From positions 508,892,869 through 508,956,868 of the forward strand of contig NC_134354.1 of NCBI RefSeq assembly GCF_048569485.1: a stretch of 64,000 nt of DNA. Reading direction: 5' to 3'. Below the pieces are notes generated by a model, which was not told the origin of the DNA, made no database searches, and saw only the letters and a program-made list of their open reading frames with translations. Below, in pieces: positions 23,017 to 35,000 of the stretch. This DNA is from Anomaloglossus baeobatrachus. Its lineage: Eukaryota > Chordata > Amphibia > Anura > Aromobatidae. A program made the translations under genes and the position numbers. Position 1 is the stretch's first letter. Each line of letters opens with the position of its first letter.

Positions 23017-23986
23017 TGCCTGTTTAAACAAGCAGAATGCCCTTCAGATGCACACTGAATGATATGTCATGAATTGTTCAATGTGCATAGTTGTTGTTGG
23101 CAGAGCGAGTGCTGTTTACACAAGACAATGAGTAGCCAAGAAAGATGATCCTTTGTGCAGCATAAAAGATCATTTCACTTGACGAACAAGAGTCTTGCTT
23201 GTTTGTCTTACAATCGGCAACTTGTTTAGACTTCAAGAATATTATGTAATGATGTTTCTTTGGAACGATCACGATAATCTTGCAGTGTAAATTGAAGTTA
23301 AGTCTCATCTTCGTCACTTCACAAAAATCTTATTGTAATTTATGTAAATTGTTAAAGTTATAATAAAAATATTAATAATTATATTTATTTGTTTGCCCAG
23401 GTTTTAAAGCTGATTATATATGATTAGATCAACAATGCCCCAGCTATAAAGTCTTTCTACATGTGCCATCTACGATACAACCCACATCTCATCTATTGGA
23501 AGACTAATGGCAATGTGATCATTCATTGAAAACTAACTTTAGTGGAATTCTAAAGCACAATCACTGGAGACAGGAGCCTTACCACCTTACTTTGGATATT
23601 TTTCTATGTACAGTGAAGAATTTGTGACATATTTCATTGTAAGTATTTTTTGTATTTTTTAACAAAGCAATAATTCATATACCCATTAACCAAACCATCA
23701 ATAGTGCTTCTTCCAAATATTGTGCAGGTCACCCTTGCTTCTCCAAAATAGCTTTGATACAAATGATACATGGAAGACCTCCACAAGACCACTGAATGTG
23801 TCCACTGGTTTCTAGAACTAACATTTACTAGTGCATCTTTTAATTCCTGTAAATTATGAGCTGGGACATCCATGGATCATAATTATCCTCTAGATGCTCT
23901 ATTAGATTAAAATTTGGAACTTTACTTTGAGCTGTTTGAAAGTACTATGTATGTACAGTCTACCTAATCCAAAGACACCTTGTACA
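23017..23986. other. Non-coding stretch between hAT and Tc1-like element
   Basis: AT-rich, without a gene. 23060-23290 contains short inverted motifs (cttgtttgtc, gacaacaagt-like) that may be an old MITE, not resolved. Confidence 0.4.
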
Positions 23987-23988
23987 TA

Positions 23989-25612
23989 CAGTGGGTACAG
24001 AAAGTATTCAGATCCCTTTAAATTTTTCACTTTTTGTTTCATTGCATCCATATGGTAAATTCAAAAAACATTTTTTTTCTCAGTAATGTACACTTTGCAC
24101 CCCATATTGCCAGAAAAAAACCCAGAAATGTAGAAATTTTAGCAAATTTATTAAACAAGAAAAACTGAAATATCAGATGGTCATAAGTATTCAGACCCTT
24201 TGCTCAGACACTCATATTTAAGTCACATGCTGTCCATTTCCTTGTGATCCTTCTTGAACAGTTCTACTCCTTCTTTGGAGTTCAGCTGTGTTTAATTAAA
24301 TCGATAGGACTTGATTTGGAAAGGCACACACCTGTCTATATAAGACTTCACAGCTCACAGTGCATGTCAGAACAAATGAGAATCATGAGGTCAAAGGAAC
24401 TGCCCAAGGAGCTCAGAGACAGAATTGTGGCAAGGCACAGATCTGGCTAGGGTTACAAAAGTATTTCTGCAGTACTCAAGGTTCCTAAGAGCACAGTGGC
24501 CTCCATAATGCTTACATGGAAGACGTTTGGGACAAGCAGAACTCTTCCTAGACCTAGCCGTTCAGCGAAACTGAGCAATCATGGGAGTAGAGCCTTGGTG
24601 AGAGAGGTAAAGAAGAACCCCAAGATCACTGCGGCTGAGCTCCACATATGCAGTAGAGAGATGGGAGAAAGTTCCACAAAGTCAACTATCACTGGAGCCC
24701 TCCACCAGTCAGGCGTTTATGGCAGATTGGCCCGACGGAAGCCTCTCCTCAGTGCAAAACATATGAAGGTTAGAGTTTGTTAAAAAAAAACACATGAAGG
24801 ACTCCCAGTAATAAGATTTTCTGGTCTGATGAGACGAAGATAGAACTTTTTGGTAATTATTTTAAGTGGTATGTGTGGAGAAAACCAGGCACTGCTGATC
24901 ACCTGCCCAATACAATCCCAACAGTGAAACATGGTGGTGGCAGCATCATGCTATGGGGGTGTTTTTCAGCTGCAGCGGCAGGATGATTGGTTGCAACTTG
25001 AAGAGAAGATTAATGCAGCCAAGTACCGAAGATATCCTTTAAAAAAAACCTCTTCCTGAGTTCTCTGGATCTCAGACTTGGCCGAAGGTTCACCTTCCAA
25101 CAAGACAATGACCCTAAGCACACAGCTAAAATAACAAAGGAGTGGCTTCAGAACAACTCTGTAACCATTCTTGACTGGCCCAGCCAGAGCCCTGACCTAA
25201 GCCCAATTGAACATCTTTGGAGAGACCTGAAAATGGCTGTCCACCAACGTTCACCATCCAACCTGACAGAACTGGAGAGGATCTGCAAGGAAGAATGGCA
25301 GAGGACCCCCAAATCCAGGTGTAAAACACTTGTTGCATCATTCCCAAGAAGACTCATGGCTGTACTAGCTCAAAAGGGTGCTTCTACTCAATACAGAGCA
25401 AAGGGTCTGAATACATATAACCATGTGATATTTCAGTTTTTCTTGTTGAATACATTTGCAAAAAATTTTACAGTTCTGTTTTTTTTTGTCAAGATGAGGT
25501 GCACAGTGTACATTAATGAGAAAAAAAATGAACCTTTTTGAATTTACCAAATGGCTGCAATGAAACAAAGAGTGAAAAATGTAAAGGGGTCTGAATACTT
25601 TCTGCACCCAAT
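23989..25612 (+). mobile_element. Tc1/mariner transposon, inactive
   Basis: The left end is cagtgggtacagaaagtattcagatccc after a TA. The right end is the complementary ggggtctgaatactttctgcaccca followed by ata. The length of 1.6 kb is normal for Tc1. Each end has a second inner inverted block (tttcactttttgtttcattgca and its complement). Confidence 0.88.
24370..25400 (+). pseudogene. Tc1-like transposase, decayed
   Basis: The frame starting near MRIMRSKELPKELRDRIV carries the N-terminal paired/HTH region (DRIVARHRSG, a stop at 24448-24450, then VPKSTVASIM and RPSRSAKLSNHGSRALVRE). The catalytic half follows in changed frames: [11 protein letters not shown] near 24820, [14 protein letters not shown] near 24930, FQQDNDPKHT near 25100 and WPSQSPDLSPIEHLWRDLK near 25180, giving the DDE residues. 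Several stops and frameshifts are present, including loss of frame near 24780 and 24985. It is a non-functional relic of a common vertebrate Tc1 family. Confidence 0.85.
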
Positions 25613-26794
25613 ATAAACAAAATGCATAATACATGTTATTGAACTCAATGAGATTTGATTCTGGAATCCAAATAACTCCTCTCAGAAGCATGTTCAACCA
25701 TTTTAGAAGAATGATAGCATAAAATGGTACAGTGGTTAGCAGAAATGAGCACATCTGGTAAAATTAAAATTTGCCAGATCGCACAGATATTCCTGGGAAA
25801 TTCGATTCACCTCAAAGTTATTCTCTGTGAATTGAATGCCCCTTACTATGCTCTGGGATTTCTACAGATCTGCAGATCCAAGACTAGAGATGAGCGAGCC
25901 TCTGAAGGCTCGAGTTTGGTTCGGTTCATCGAACAGAGGCCCCATTCGAGAACCGTTCGACGAACCTCTCGAACCCCATTGAAAACAATGGGAGGCAAAC
26001 ACAAACACATAAAAACACATTATACATGTACACATACAGTTAATAAACATTGCCATAACACTTACAGGTCCCCGCGACGCGTCCTGCACTCTGTCTCCCG
26101 CCGCTTTTCCTTCCGATAATCGCTGCATCGTCCCGGTAACCAGCACTGATGATGGGACCTATCGTGACGTCAAAACAGCATGTGACCAGTCACGTGTCAA
26201 TTATTTCATTGGCTACAGACTGGTTACATGGCTAGACGTCATTGCTAGGTCCTGTCAGTGCATCTCTCCGGTACGCGGTGATCGTTCCAGCATGTCCGTG
26301 TACCGGCAAAATGCTCTGGCACATGGTCGACTCCCCGTTCCTGCATGTGTGCGCTCTTTACAGAGTCAGCCCACATGCAGGGACTAGCTATCATAGCCGG
26401 TAAATAGCGGCACCGGGAATCATGTGATCGGAGCACCGTTGCTATGGTAACCGGCTGTCAGCGGTGACGTCACCGCTTACAGCACGCAGCCTCTGCTCAC
26501 TCTCACTGAGTGATTAGACTGCATGGGGAGCTGCAGTTTCTTCCTCCCATGCAGTGCTGTCTGATGTAGCAGAGCTGCATGGGTTGAAGGAGAAAGAAGA
26601 CAGTAGAGTAGGATCGTGGAAGGATGAGAGGGAGTAATAAACATGGAGTCTCTAAGTGTGTCTGTGTATTTATTTCTATTAAAGTATTTTTTCTCTCTGT
26701 GGTGTCTTTTTTTAACCCTTTATTGGAGATTCTTAATGGCTGGGTCAAACTTGCCTGACATTAAGAATCTCTGGCTTAATACTAGCTAGTAAAA

Positions 26795-27840
26795 CAAAGC
26801 TAGTATTAACTCATTATTACCCAGCAAGCCACCCGGCTTCAGGGCTGCTCGAAGAGTTGGATACAGCGCCAGATGATGGCGCTCCTATGCAAGCGCCATT
26901 TTCTGGGGTGGCTGCGGACTGCAATTCACAGCAGAGGCGCCCAGAAACCTCGGGCCAACCTGTGCTGCGGAGTTCAATCCCCAGCTGCCTAGTTATACCT
27001 GGCTGGACACAAAAATGGGGCGAAGCCCATGTCATTTTTTTTTTATTATTTCATGAAATTCATGAAATAATTAAAAAAAGGGCTTCCCTATTTTTTTAGT
27101 TCCCAGCCGGGTCAATATAGGCAGCTGGGGGTTGGGGGCAACCGTACCTGCCTGCTGTACCTGGCTAGCATACAAAAATATGGCGAAGCCCACGTAATTT
27201 TTTTGGGGGGCAAAAAACTCCTGCATACAGTCCTGGATGGAGTATGCTGAGCCTTGTAGTTCTGTAGCTGCTGTCTGCTCTCCTGCATACACTAGTGAAT
27301 GGAGCATGCTGAGCCTTGTCGTTCTGCAGCTGCTGTCTGCTCTCTTGCATACACTAGTGAATGCAGCATGCTGAGCCTTGTCATTCTGCAGCTGCTGTCT
27401 GCTCTCCTGCATACACTAATGAATGGAGCATGCTGAGCCTTGTCATTATGAAGCTGCTGTCTGCTCTCCTACATACACTAGTGAATGGATCATGCTGAGC
27501 CTTGTAGTTCTGCAGCTGCTGTCTGCTCTCCTCCATACAGACAGACAGCTGACAGCAGCTGCAGAACTACAAGGCTCAGCATACTCCATCCAGGACTGTA
27601 TGTAGGAGTTTTTTGCCCCCCAAAAAAATTAAGTGGGCTTCGCCATGTTTTTGTATGCTATCCAGGTACAGCAGGCAGCTACGGGCTGTCCCCAACCCCC
27701 AGCTGCCTATTTGTACCCGGCTAGGAACCAAAAATATAGGGAAGCCCTTTTTTTTTTTCTTTTGGCGCTGTATCCAACTCTTCCAGCTGCCTTGGTGACG
27801 GGTGGCTCACTGGGTAATAATGGGGTTAGGGCTAGCTGTA
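26795..27840. repeat. Large palindrome enclosing a 60-bp minisatellite
   Basis: The left arm 27077-27255 (gggcttccctattttttt ... ggatggagtatgctgagcc) is the inverted copy of about 27577-27755, and outer blocks (cgaagagttggatacagcgcc / ggcgctgtatccaactcttcc) extend it. Between the arms are about five direct copies of a 60-bp unit (ctcctgcatacactagtgaatgga...gctgctgtctgct) at about 27229-27535. Confidence 0.82.
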
Positions 27841-28349
27841 TATTATCAACTGGCCCTAAGCCCGAAATTCATGGTGTTACGCCAATATTAGACATGGCCA
27901 CCATGAATTTCTAGTACAGTTTTAAAAAAAACACAACACAGAAAAATATTTTTATTAGAAATAAAATACAACACAATTAGTAACTCCATCTTTATTGAAA
28001 TAAAGAACCCCACTCCGCAGTAATCCTGGGTCAAGGATCCTGTGCCGTCCAAACCGGATCCAATATCATCTGATCGGTTTGCTGGAAGGCAAAGCAATCA
28101 GATGATGTATCAGGTTCAAGGGCCTGAATCACATGACACAGCAGCTGATTGTATAATTGGCTTTTATACAATCAGCTGATGCATCAGTGCAAACCCCCCC
28201 CCAAAAAACTACACACTTCTGTGCAGACTCCTGTCCGACAGCATCAGCTGATAGTTTAGCCGGCCGGGCGGTAAAAAGCCGGCCTCACCGCTCGACTCAT
28301 AGTGTCAGCTGATTCCGTCAGGTGACCGCATCAGCTGATCATCGCCAGG

Positions 28350-28436
28350 TCTGAGAGAGAGAGAGAGAAAGAAGAGAGAGAGAGAAGATAGAAAAGAGAG
28401 AGAGAATAGAGAGAGAGAGAGAAGAGAGAGAGAGAA
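28350..28436. repeat. (GA)n-rich microsatellite
   Basis: It is an almost pure GA/AGA tract of about 85 bp inside the nested hAT. Confidence 0.9.
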
Positions 28437-28581
28437 TGAATGAGAATGCAGCCTCATTCTGTGAAGTGGCTCATAGCTGATGTCTGGCTACTCCCCTCTG
28501 TGCATAATTAAAATAATAATATTTTATAATTAATTATAAATAAAGAATAATAATTAATTTAAAATAAAAAAAATCTTTACC

Positions 28582-28653
28582 GACACAGCCGAGATTTGAA
28601 CTTGTGAAGTTATGCTTCTTAGGCGAGCGCTCTATCCATTCAGCCACTGGCTC
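28582..28653 (-). pseudogene. tRNA-like relic
   Basis: Read on the - strand it starts GAGCCAGTGGCTGAATGG and follows the tRNA plan: acceptor strand, TG at positions 8-9, a D-arm with an A-box-like ctgaatggatagagc, an anticodon loop CTAAGAA (anticodon would be AAG), and a TTCAAAT loop in place of TTCGANT. Only 5 of 7 acceptor pairs form, and the anticodon and T stems are poor, so it is a tRNA pseudogene or the head of a tRNA-derived SINE. Confidence 0.4.
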
Positions 28654-29186
28654 CAATGAGGAACATAAGCAGATTTCGTTATCTTGTGGTCTGCAAAGCA
28701 GACTGAAGTCTGAGGTGACAGCGCAATTCTCTTCATGTGCCACGTGTAGAGGATACAGAGCACTCGTCTTCTGTAGCAGAGCTGACAGTGTTGCGTGGAT
28801 TACTTCGGACCTGGAGGGGTATTTGGGGATTTTAATAAAATGGTGAAAGAGGATTTTTTTGGTTTTTTATTCCAAATTAAGGATTTTTCGTTGTGTGTGT
28901 TTCTTTACTTTCACTTACAGTTTAATCATGGAAGGTATCTCGGGGAGATACCTGGCATGATTAACTCCTTATTACCCCGATTGCCACCGCACCAGGGCAA
29001 TTCAGGATGAGTTGCGTAGAGTCCCGGGACTGTCACATTTAATGGATGCAGCAATTCTGGGCGGCTGCTGGGTGATATTGTTAGGGTGGTGGGCTCCCGA
29101 TAACGTGGTGCTCTCCATCCTGACAATACAAGCCTCCAGCCATGTGGCTTTATCCTGGCTGGTATCAGATATGGGGGTGACCGCAT

Positions 29187-29226
29187 TTTTTTTTTTTAAT
29201 TTATTTATTTATTTATTTATTTATTT
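29187..29226. repeat. Poly-T / (ATTT)n microsatellite
   Basis: A T run followed by about seven ATTT units. Confidence 0.9.
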
Positions 29227-30001
29227 TACTGCACAATATAGACCCGCCCGCCGATGGCTGTGATTGGTTGCAGTGAGACAGCTGTCACTCATCGTGGGGG
29301 CGTGTCTGACTGCAAACAATCATGGGCGCCGGTGTGCGGGGAAAGCACAAAATAACTGATTGAATAATGAGCGGCACCATTTTTAAAAGAGGAAAAGACG
29401 CCGCAGATTTGTGACAGCCGTGCAGCGAGACACCCGTGATCAGTGAGTAGGAAAGAGAGAGGGATTGTGCTGGGGACGCAGGACGCATGCAGACAGCAAC
29501 GTGTGCACATAGCCTTACTGTGAAAAGCCACGTTTTTGGTGCTCGAACCGTTCTCGAACGTAACTCGAACTGTCGAGCTTTTAGCAAAAAGCTCGAGTTC
29601 GTCGAACGTTTCAAACACCCCCCAAAATAACTCGAACATAAAATTGGCAAACCTCGAGCCTCGAACATCGCTTATCTTTATCCAAGACATGAGAACAGAA
29701 AGAAGATTTGATGATTACTAGATGGGAGACAGTGAGGAGGAGAGGGGCTAGCGAGGTGAGAGGTAAAGTGAGAATAGGTATTTTTAGATTTAGAGTGCTT
29801 TTTGATGCCACTTTATGGTTCATCAAAATGGTATACAGCTGGATGTCATTTTGCTGAATCTGTGCAGAAGTGAATTGCAAAAAAATCAGCATTTTGGCCA
29901 AAGCAGATTTTTAAACAATTCAAGTCGAATTTAATTCCACTAGAGTAATTTCTCTCATCTCTACTGGTTATTCATAAAAACACATAGGATCCATTTAGAA
30001 G

Positions 30002-30577
30002 TGTGGATTTTGGCCCGTTCAGGGCCGCCATCAGAGCATTACAACCATTACTGGTGTATGGGGCTTGGTGAAGAGCGTAGCGATTACTTAGCTTTATTAA
30101 GCCCTGGGCTTGGTTTGGGTCCCCCTCTTCACCAGGCCCCAGTCAAAGACATAGCAGAGGTGGCCGGCTGTGTCGCTTCAGCCACTGCAGATGGTTAATT
30201 TGCATGTGAAGGGATTCAAGCGCATCACCTGCAAATTAGCAATGAGGTGGAGTCAGGGGCAGTAGGTCAAAGCAGGCATAATATCCCACGGCCCAGTATG
30301 CAGCAGCGTGATAAGGCCATCACTCTGCAACCTCATCACACTGATGTGGGTAAAGCAGAGCCGCGTAGGTTGCTAGTATGGGGCAGCCAGTGGGGAAAGG
30401 TAAGAATTCCATGAGTTGAAGACAGAGGTGGGAAGATAGAAGGGGTCGGGGGTGGTGGTAGGGGGCCCACCAACCCCAGCCCATGTATCCAGCTGAGGAC
30501 TCCATGTCATGGTGACAGCCTGTTGTTTCGTATGAATGCTCATTCATGATAATCAGCCACTTTACATGTATTATAAG
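30002..30577. repeat. Non-coding; contains a dispersed repeat also found near 60990
   Basis: The block from about 30020 (gggccgccatcagagcattacaacc...actggtgtatggggctt) recurs at 60990-61050. This is an unidentified dispersed repeat; no gene is seen. Confidence 0.5.
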
Positions 30578-31910
30578 TAGTGATAAGCGAATATGCTCGG
30601 CACTGTTTGTTACTCGAACAAATATTAAGGTATTTGCAATATCTGTTACTGAAAGAGTATTTTGGTCATTAGTTTTGAGTCCCCTCCCAGCATGTTTGGT
30701 TCCTGATTTTTAGCCACTAAACATGTGGGAATTGCCTGCCAATCACACTAATATCACAGCCATCTTGCTACTGGCATTACTGTGATTGGGAGGCACAGCG
30801 AAAAAGAATAAAATGACTTCAGATCATTAAAGCAAGAGAATTATATTTACCGAGTTTTCCTGTCACACTAATTCCTGGTGTGCTCATTAACCCTTATGTA
30901 TATATGCACTGCTTCCCCCCTACCCTATGTGTTGGCATCTGTGATTGGTTGCAGTCCTGCTTCTCCCGCTCACCCTCTGTGTCAGCATCTGTGATTGGAT
31001 GCCCTCACACTAGCTGTCTGGGTCCCAGAAGTGAAGTGTAAAAATAAAAAAGTAATTGGAAAAAAAATACATATTGTGCCCGGTATTTTGATACCCAGTA
31101 CAGATAAAGCAGACAGCTACAGGGTGCAGCCCCCAGATGTATGTGTTATTCTGGCTGTGTATAAAAATATGATGGACCCCAACAGCTTTTTTTAAAAATT
31201 TTTGAAAATGGCATGCAGTCCCCCCCAAATTTGATACCCAGCTAAGATAAAGCAGACCGCTGGGGTCTCGTATTCTCAGGCTGGGGAAGTTATTGTTATT
31301 TGCTTATTTTTTCACCACTATAGGGACGCAGACAGCATGTGTTATTCCAAGCAATCACAGATGTTGTCACACAGGGTGGGTGCACAGTCAAACAGCAACC
31401 AGTCATAGATGCCATGACTGACGGTGTTCGGGACAAGTAGTGAATATCTATGTGAGTTAATTATTGGCTCTAAAAGCAGGGTGACAGCCACAGGGAAGGT
31501 CGGTAAGTATAACGGTCCTGCTGTTTACCTTATTTTCTTTCTTTTTCCTTTTTTTTTTAATTTTATCTGTGTGGCCAAACCCGAACAGAAACATGGACTT
31601 CCCTGAAAAGTTTGTATTCAGGGTCCTTGTATGGACACTAGGTATCCGGTACGGACCCTGAACTTTACAGTTTGGGTTTGCCTATCACTAATCTGCCTGA
31701 TGCTGTTATCATTCAGTTTCAGTACTTTTCCATCTATTACAGAAATTTTATACAGCCCTCCCAGACCTACTTCCAATGTCCTCCAGAAAATTGTTCAAGT
31801 TTCCCATTGACTTGCATTGAGTTCATTATTCCGTACAAATACTCAAATAATACAAATTTTTCATCTCGAATGATCCAAACCCAAATATTTTAGTATTTTG
31901 CCTATCTCTA
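30578..31910. mobile_element. Non-autonomous hAT just upstream of TLR8
   Basis: Ends are tagtgataagcgaatat and, inverted, tagagataggcaaaata. Flanks ATTATAAG (30570-30577) and ATTATAAC (31911-31918) agree at 7 of 8 bases, as expected for an ageing hAT duplication. No coding is present. The right end lies 162 bp before the TLR8 exon, presumably in its intron. Confidence 0.75.
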
Positions 31911-32043
31911 ATTATAACAAATACTGTTAACAAATTTGAGGACCCTGTTACAGAATTACACTGGAATCTATGAATTGAAACACAGTCCTGCTCATCTTTT
32001 TATATTTGATTTTATTTTCCTGCATCTCTATTTTACTATATTA

Positions 32044-32072
32044 GTCTAATATACATTGATTTTTTTTTTCAG
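32044..32072 (+). promoter_or_regulatory. Splice acceptor of the TLR8 coding exon
   Basis: A possible branch site (gtctaat, 32044-32050) is followed by a T9C tract and AG at 32071-32072. The exon would begin GATAAAATG. The six bases before the ATG are in frame with it, so an upstream exon could either be only 5' UTR or add N-terminal residues. Confidence 0.7.
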
Positions 32073-32078
32073 GATAAA

Positions 32079-35000
32079 ATGTTAAGCCATCTGAAGAACA
32101 CATGCTTCATATTGGTGATAGTGCTTTTTTTCCTTGGATTCTCCAATGCTACGGTAACCAATAAGACCATTCCATGCTCCATTACAGAACAGAACAACTC
32201 CGTTGTTTTTGACTGCAATGCACGTAGTCTGAAAACAGTGCCATCTCCTAGTGACTATGAATCATTTTCTGTTAATCTTTTATTAAAACAAAACTTAATA
32301 CAGAATATAGATAAATCATCTTTTCAAAAATGGCAGAATCTTTCCATAGTAGACATAAGCTTCAATCACTATCCAAAGTCAAGACTTGACAATCCAAACA
32401 TATGCAAAAGAGGCCTTGAAATAAGGGAAGGAACATTTTCCAACCTGACAAAATTGGAGCAGTTAATCATAGACCATAATTACTTATGTGAAATTCCTCT
32501 TGGATTGCCAGAAAGTCTAACAATGTTGAGTTTCCAGTTTAATAGCATTTTCTCAGTCAACCGGACAAGTTTCTCTAGCATCAGGTATCTGAGGAAACTA
32601 TTTTTGGGACATAACTGCTATTATGGCAATAAGTGTACTGATGTATTGGAGATTAAAAATGGAACATTTTTGGACCTGACAAAATTGAATTTGCTTAATC
32701 TGTCATTTAACAATCTAACCAGTGTGCCTCCAGATTTGCCTTCATCATTGACAGCACTTTTTTTAAGTAATAATAGGATAAAAGTAATTAACAAAGATGA
32801 CTTTAAAAATCTAGTTAACTTGGAAATTCTTTATCTGAGTGGGAACTGTCCACGATGTTATAATGCTCCATATCCATGTGAACCATGCCCTGGGCAAGCT
32901 TCTATTCAAATACACGAGCTTGCTTTCCAAAATCTTGTAAACCTTCGTATGCTTCATTTAGGCAGCACATCTCTGACCTATATTCCAAAAACATGGTTTC
33001 AGAACACAACCCAGTTGAAAGTCTTAGATCTTGCATTAAATTACTTAGTGACTGAAATTTCATCAGGACATTTTTTTAGTTATTTACCTTCTTTAGAAAC
33101 ACTTGACTTATCCTTTAATTACAAATTTAGATCTTATCCAAATAACATTAACATTTCTGAAAACTTTTCAAAATTAGTATCGCTTAGAGAATTGTATATA
33201 AGAGGCTATGTATTTAAAGATATTACTGCTCAGAACATTGCCCCACTGACAAAACTAAAAAACTTGGTGATCCTAGACTTTGGAATTAATTTCATTAGGA
33301 ATATTGATTTTAAAGTATTTAGGGAGTTCTCAAATCTGTCAATAATTTATTTAGCTGAGAATAGAATATCTCCTTTTTCTGAAAGCAGTAACAGAAGCAA
33401 CGTCCAGGAACAATTTTCCAATAGTCCATCCAAACCAATGCAGTCACAATTGTCTCTTAGTTTAGGTTATGAAAGCAGAATTTCTCCAGAATTTATCACT
33501 CCATTATATAGACTTGTTAGACCCGAGTGTAGCAAATATGGTAAAGCATTAGATTTAAGCTTAAATAGTATTTTCTTCATTGATCCAGAAGAATTTAATT
33601 CATTTTACGATATTGCTTGTTTAAATTTGTCTTCCAATGGAATTGGCCAGGATTTAAATGGATCAGAATTTACCTATTTTCCAAACTTAGCATATTTAGA
33701 TTTGTCATACAATAAATTAGATTTTGCCTCCTTCGGTGCTTTTAAAGAACTAAAACAGTTGGAAGTATTAGATGTGAGTTATAACAGGCACTATTTTATT
33801 GTAGAAGGTGTAACTCATCATCTGAATTTCATTGAAAATCTTCACAAGCTTACCATTCTAAACTTAAGCTGGAACGAGATCTCTACTTTAACTGAGGTTG
33901 AAATTAAAAGCAATTCTTTGAAAGAATTGAGGTTTGCAGGAAATCGCTTGGATGTCTTATGGAAACCAGGAGATATACGATATTTAGATATTTTTAAGCA
34001 ATTTACCAATCTATCAGTTCTTGACATTTCATACAACAGACTTCGTGTAATGCCTAATGAAGCACTTCTTAACCTACCTGCAAGCCTTTCAGAACTGTAT
34101 TTAAGCCATAACGGCTTAGAGTTTTTTGCTTGGAAGAATTTGAAATATTTTAATAACCTGAAGCTTCTTGACCTAAGTTCCAATAAACTAATAATGATAA
34201 TGGCACATATGAACAATTATACAAATTCTTTAGAGACGCTTATAATCAATAACAACGCGATCCAAACTTTAGCAGAAGGCTTTCTTCTCAAAACAATGAG
34301 TCTTACTCATCTCGATTTAAGTTTCAATCTTATTCAGACCATTAATAAGTCAATATTTTTGTCTGGAAATGATAATTTTCTGAAGGTTTTAAAACTTAAA
34401 GGCAACCCCTTTGATTGTACCTGTGAAATCATTGACCTTGTGCAGTGGATCATGAAAAATAATGTCACCATCCCACGGCTGGCCACTGATGTTACTTGTG
34501 CCACACCAAATAACTGGAAGAAGAGAGGAATTGTATATTTTGACATACATACCTGCAATGTGGACTTGATAGAAATGCTACTCTTTTTAATGTCATCACT
34601 GATAATTATTCCAATAACTGTATTACCAATTATGAAACACCTATTTTATTGGGATGTGTGGCATATATACCTCTGGTGCAAGGCAAGGCTCAAACTTTCC
34701 AAAGCCTGCACCTCAGCAAACGTGTATGATGCTTTCATCACATATGATGAGACAGATCCAGCTGTTACTGACTGGGTTTATAATGAGTTATGCAAAGAGA
34801 TTGAGGAAAAAGGAAGTAAAAACATACTTCTCTGCCTAGAAGAAAGAGACTGGGAACCAGGGATAGCTGTCATTGACAACATTGCTCAAAGTATTAACCA
34901 AAGCAAAAAGACAATATTTGTTCTCACAAAAAAATATGTAAGAAGTGGAAAGTTCCGGACAGCTTTCTATTTGGCCATGCAAAAACTGATGGATGAAAAT

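Larger units (their letters stand above)
25885..29680. mobile_element. Non-autonomous hAT, 3.8 kb, perfect 8-bp duplication
   Basis: It is flanked by TCCAAGAC at 25877-25884 and 29681-29688. The left end begins tagagatgagcgagcc; the right end, read inverted, matches the left end of the 9400-23008 hAT (aaattggcaaacctcgag and gcttttagcaaaaagctcgag blocks). No transposase is present. The interior consists of a palindrome with a minisatellite, (GA)n, a tRNA-like relic and an ATTT microsatellite. Confidence 0.85.
25740..29963. mobile_element. Older hAT-like element, carrier of a nested hAT
   Basis: The left end cagaaatgagc and right end ctctcatctcta form imperfect inverted termini. Flanks gtggttag and ctggttat agree at 6 of 8 bases, consistent with an old 8-bp duplication. 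Its unique sequence (25740-25884 plus 29681-29963) is interrupted by the hAT at 25885-29680. No coding is seen. Confidence 0.55.

Noticed and set aside
22696-23058. 120-codon frame (hydrophobic Val/Cys-rich)
   Set aside because: It crosses the hAT right end and subterminal hairpin; no start context, no family.
29285-29690. Two - strand frames of 127 and 133 codons
   Set aside because: They overlap the right terminus of the nested hAT and carry no domain.
33842-34558. - strand frames within TLR8
   Set aside because: Antisense shadows of the leucine-rich repeats.
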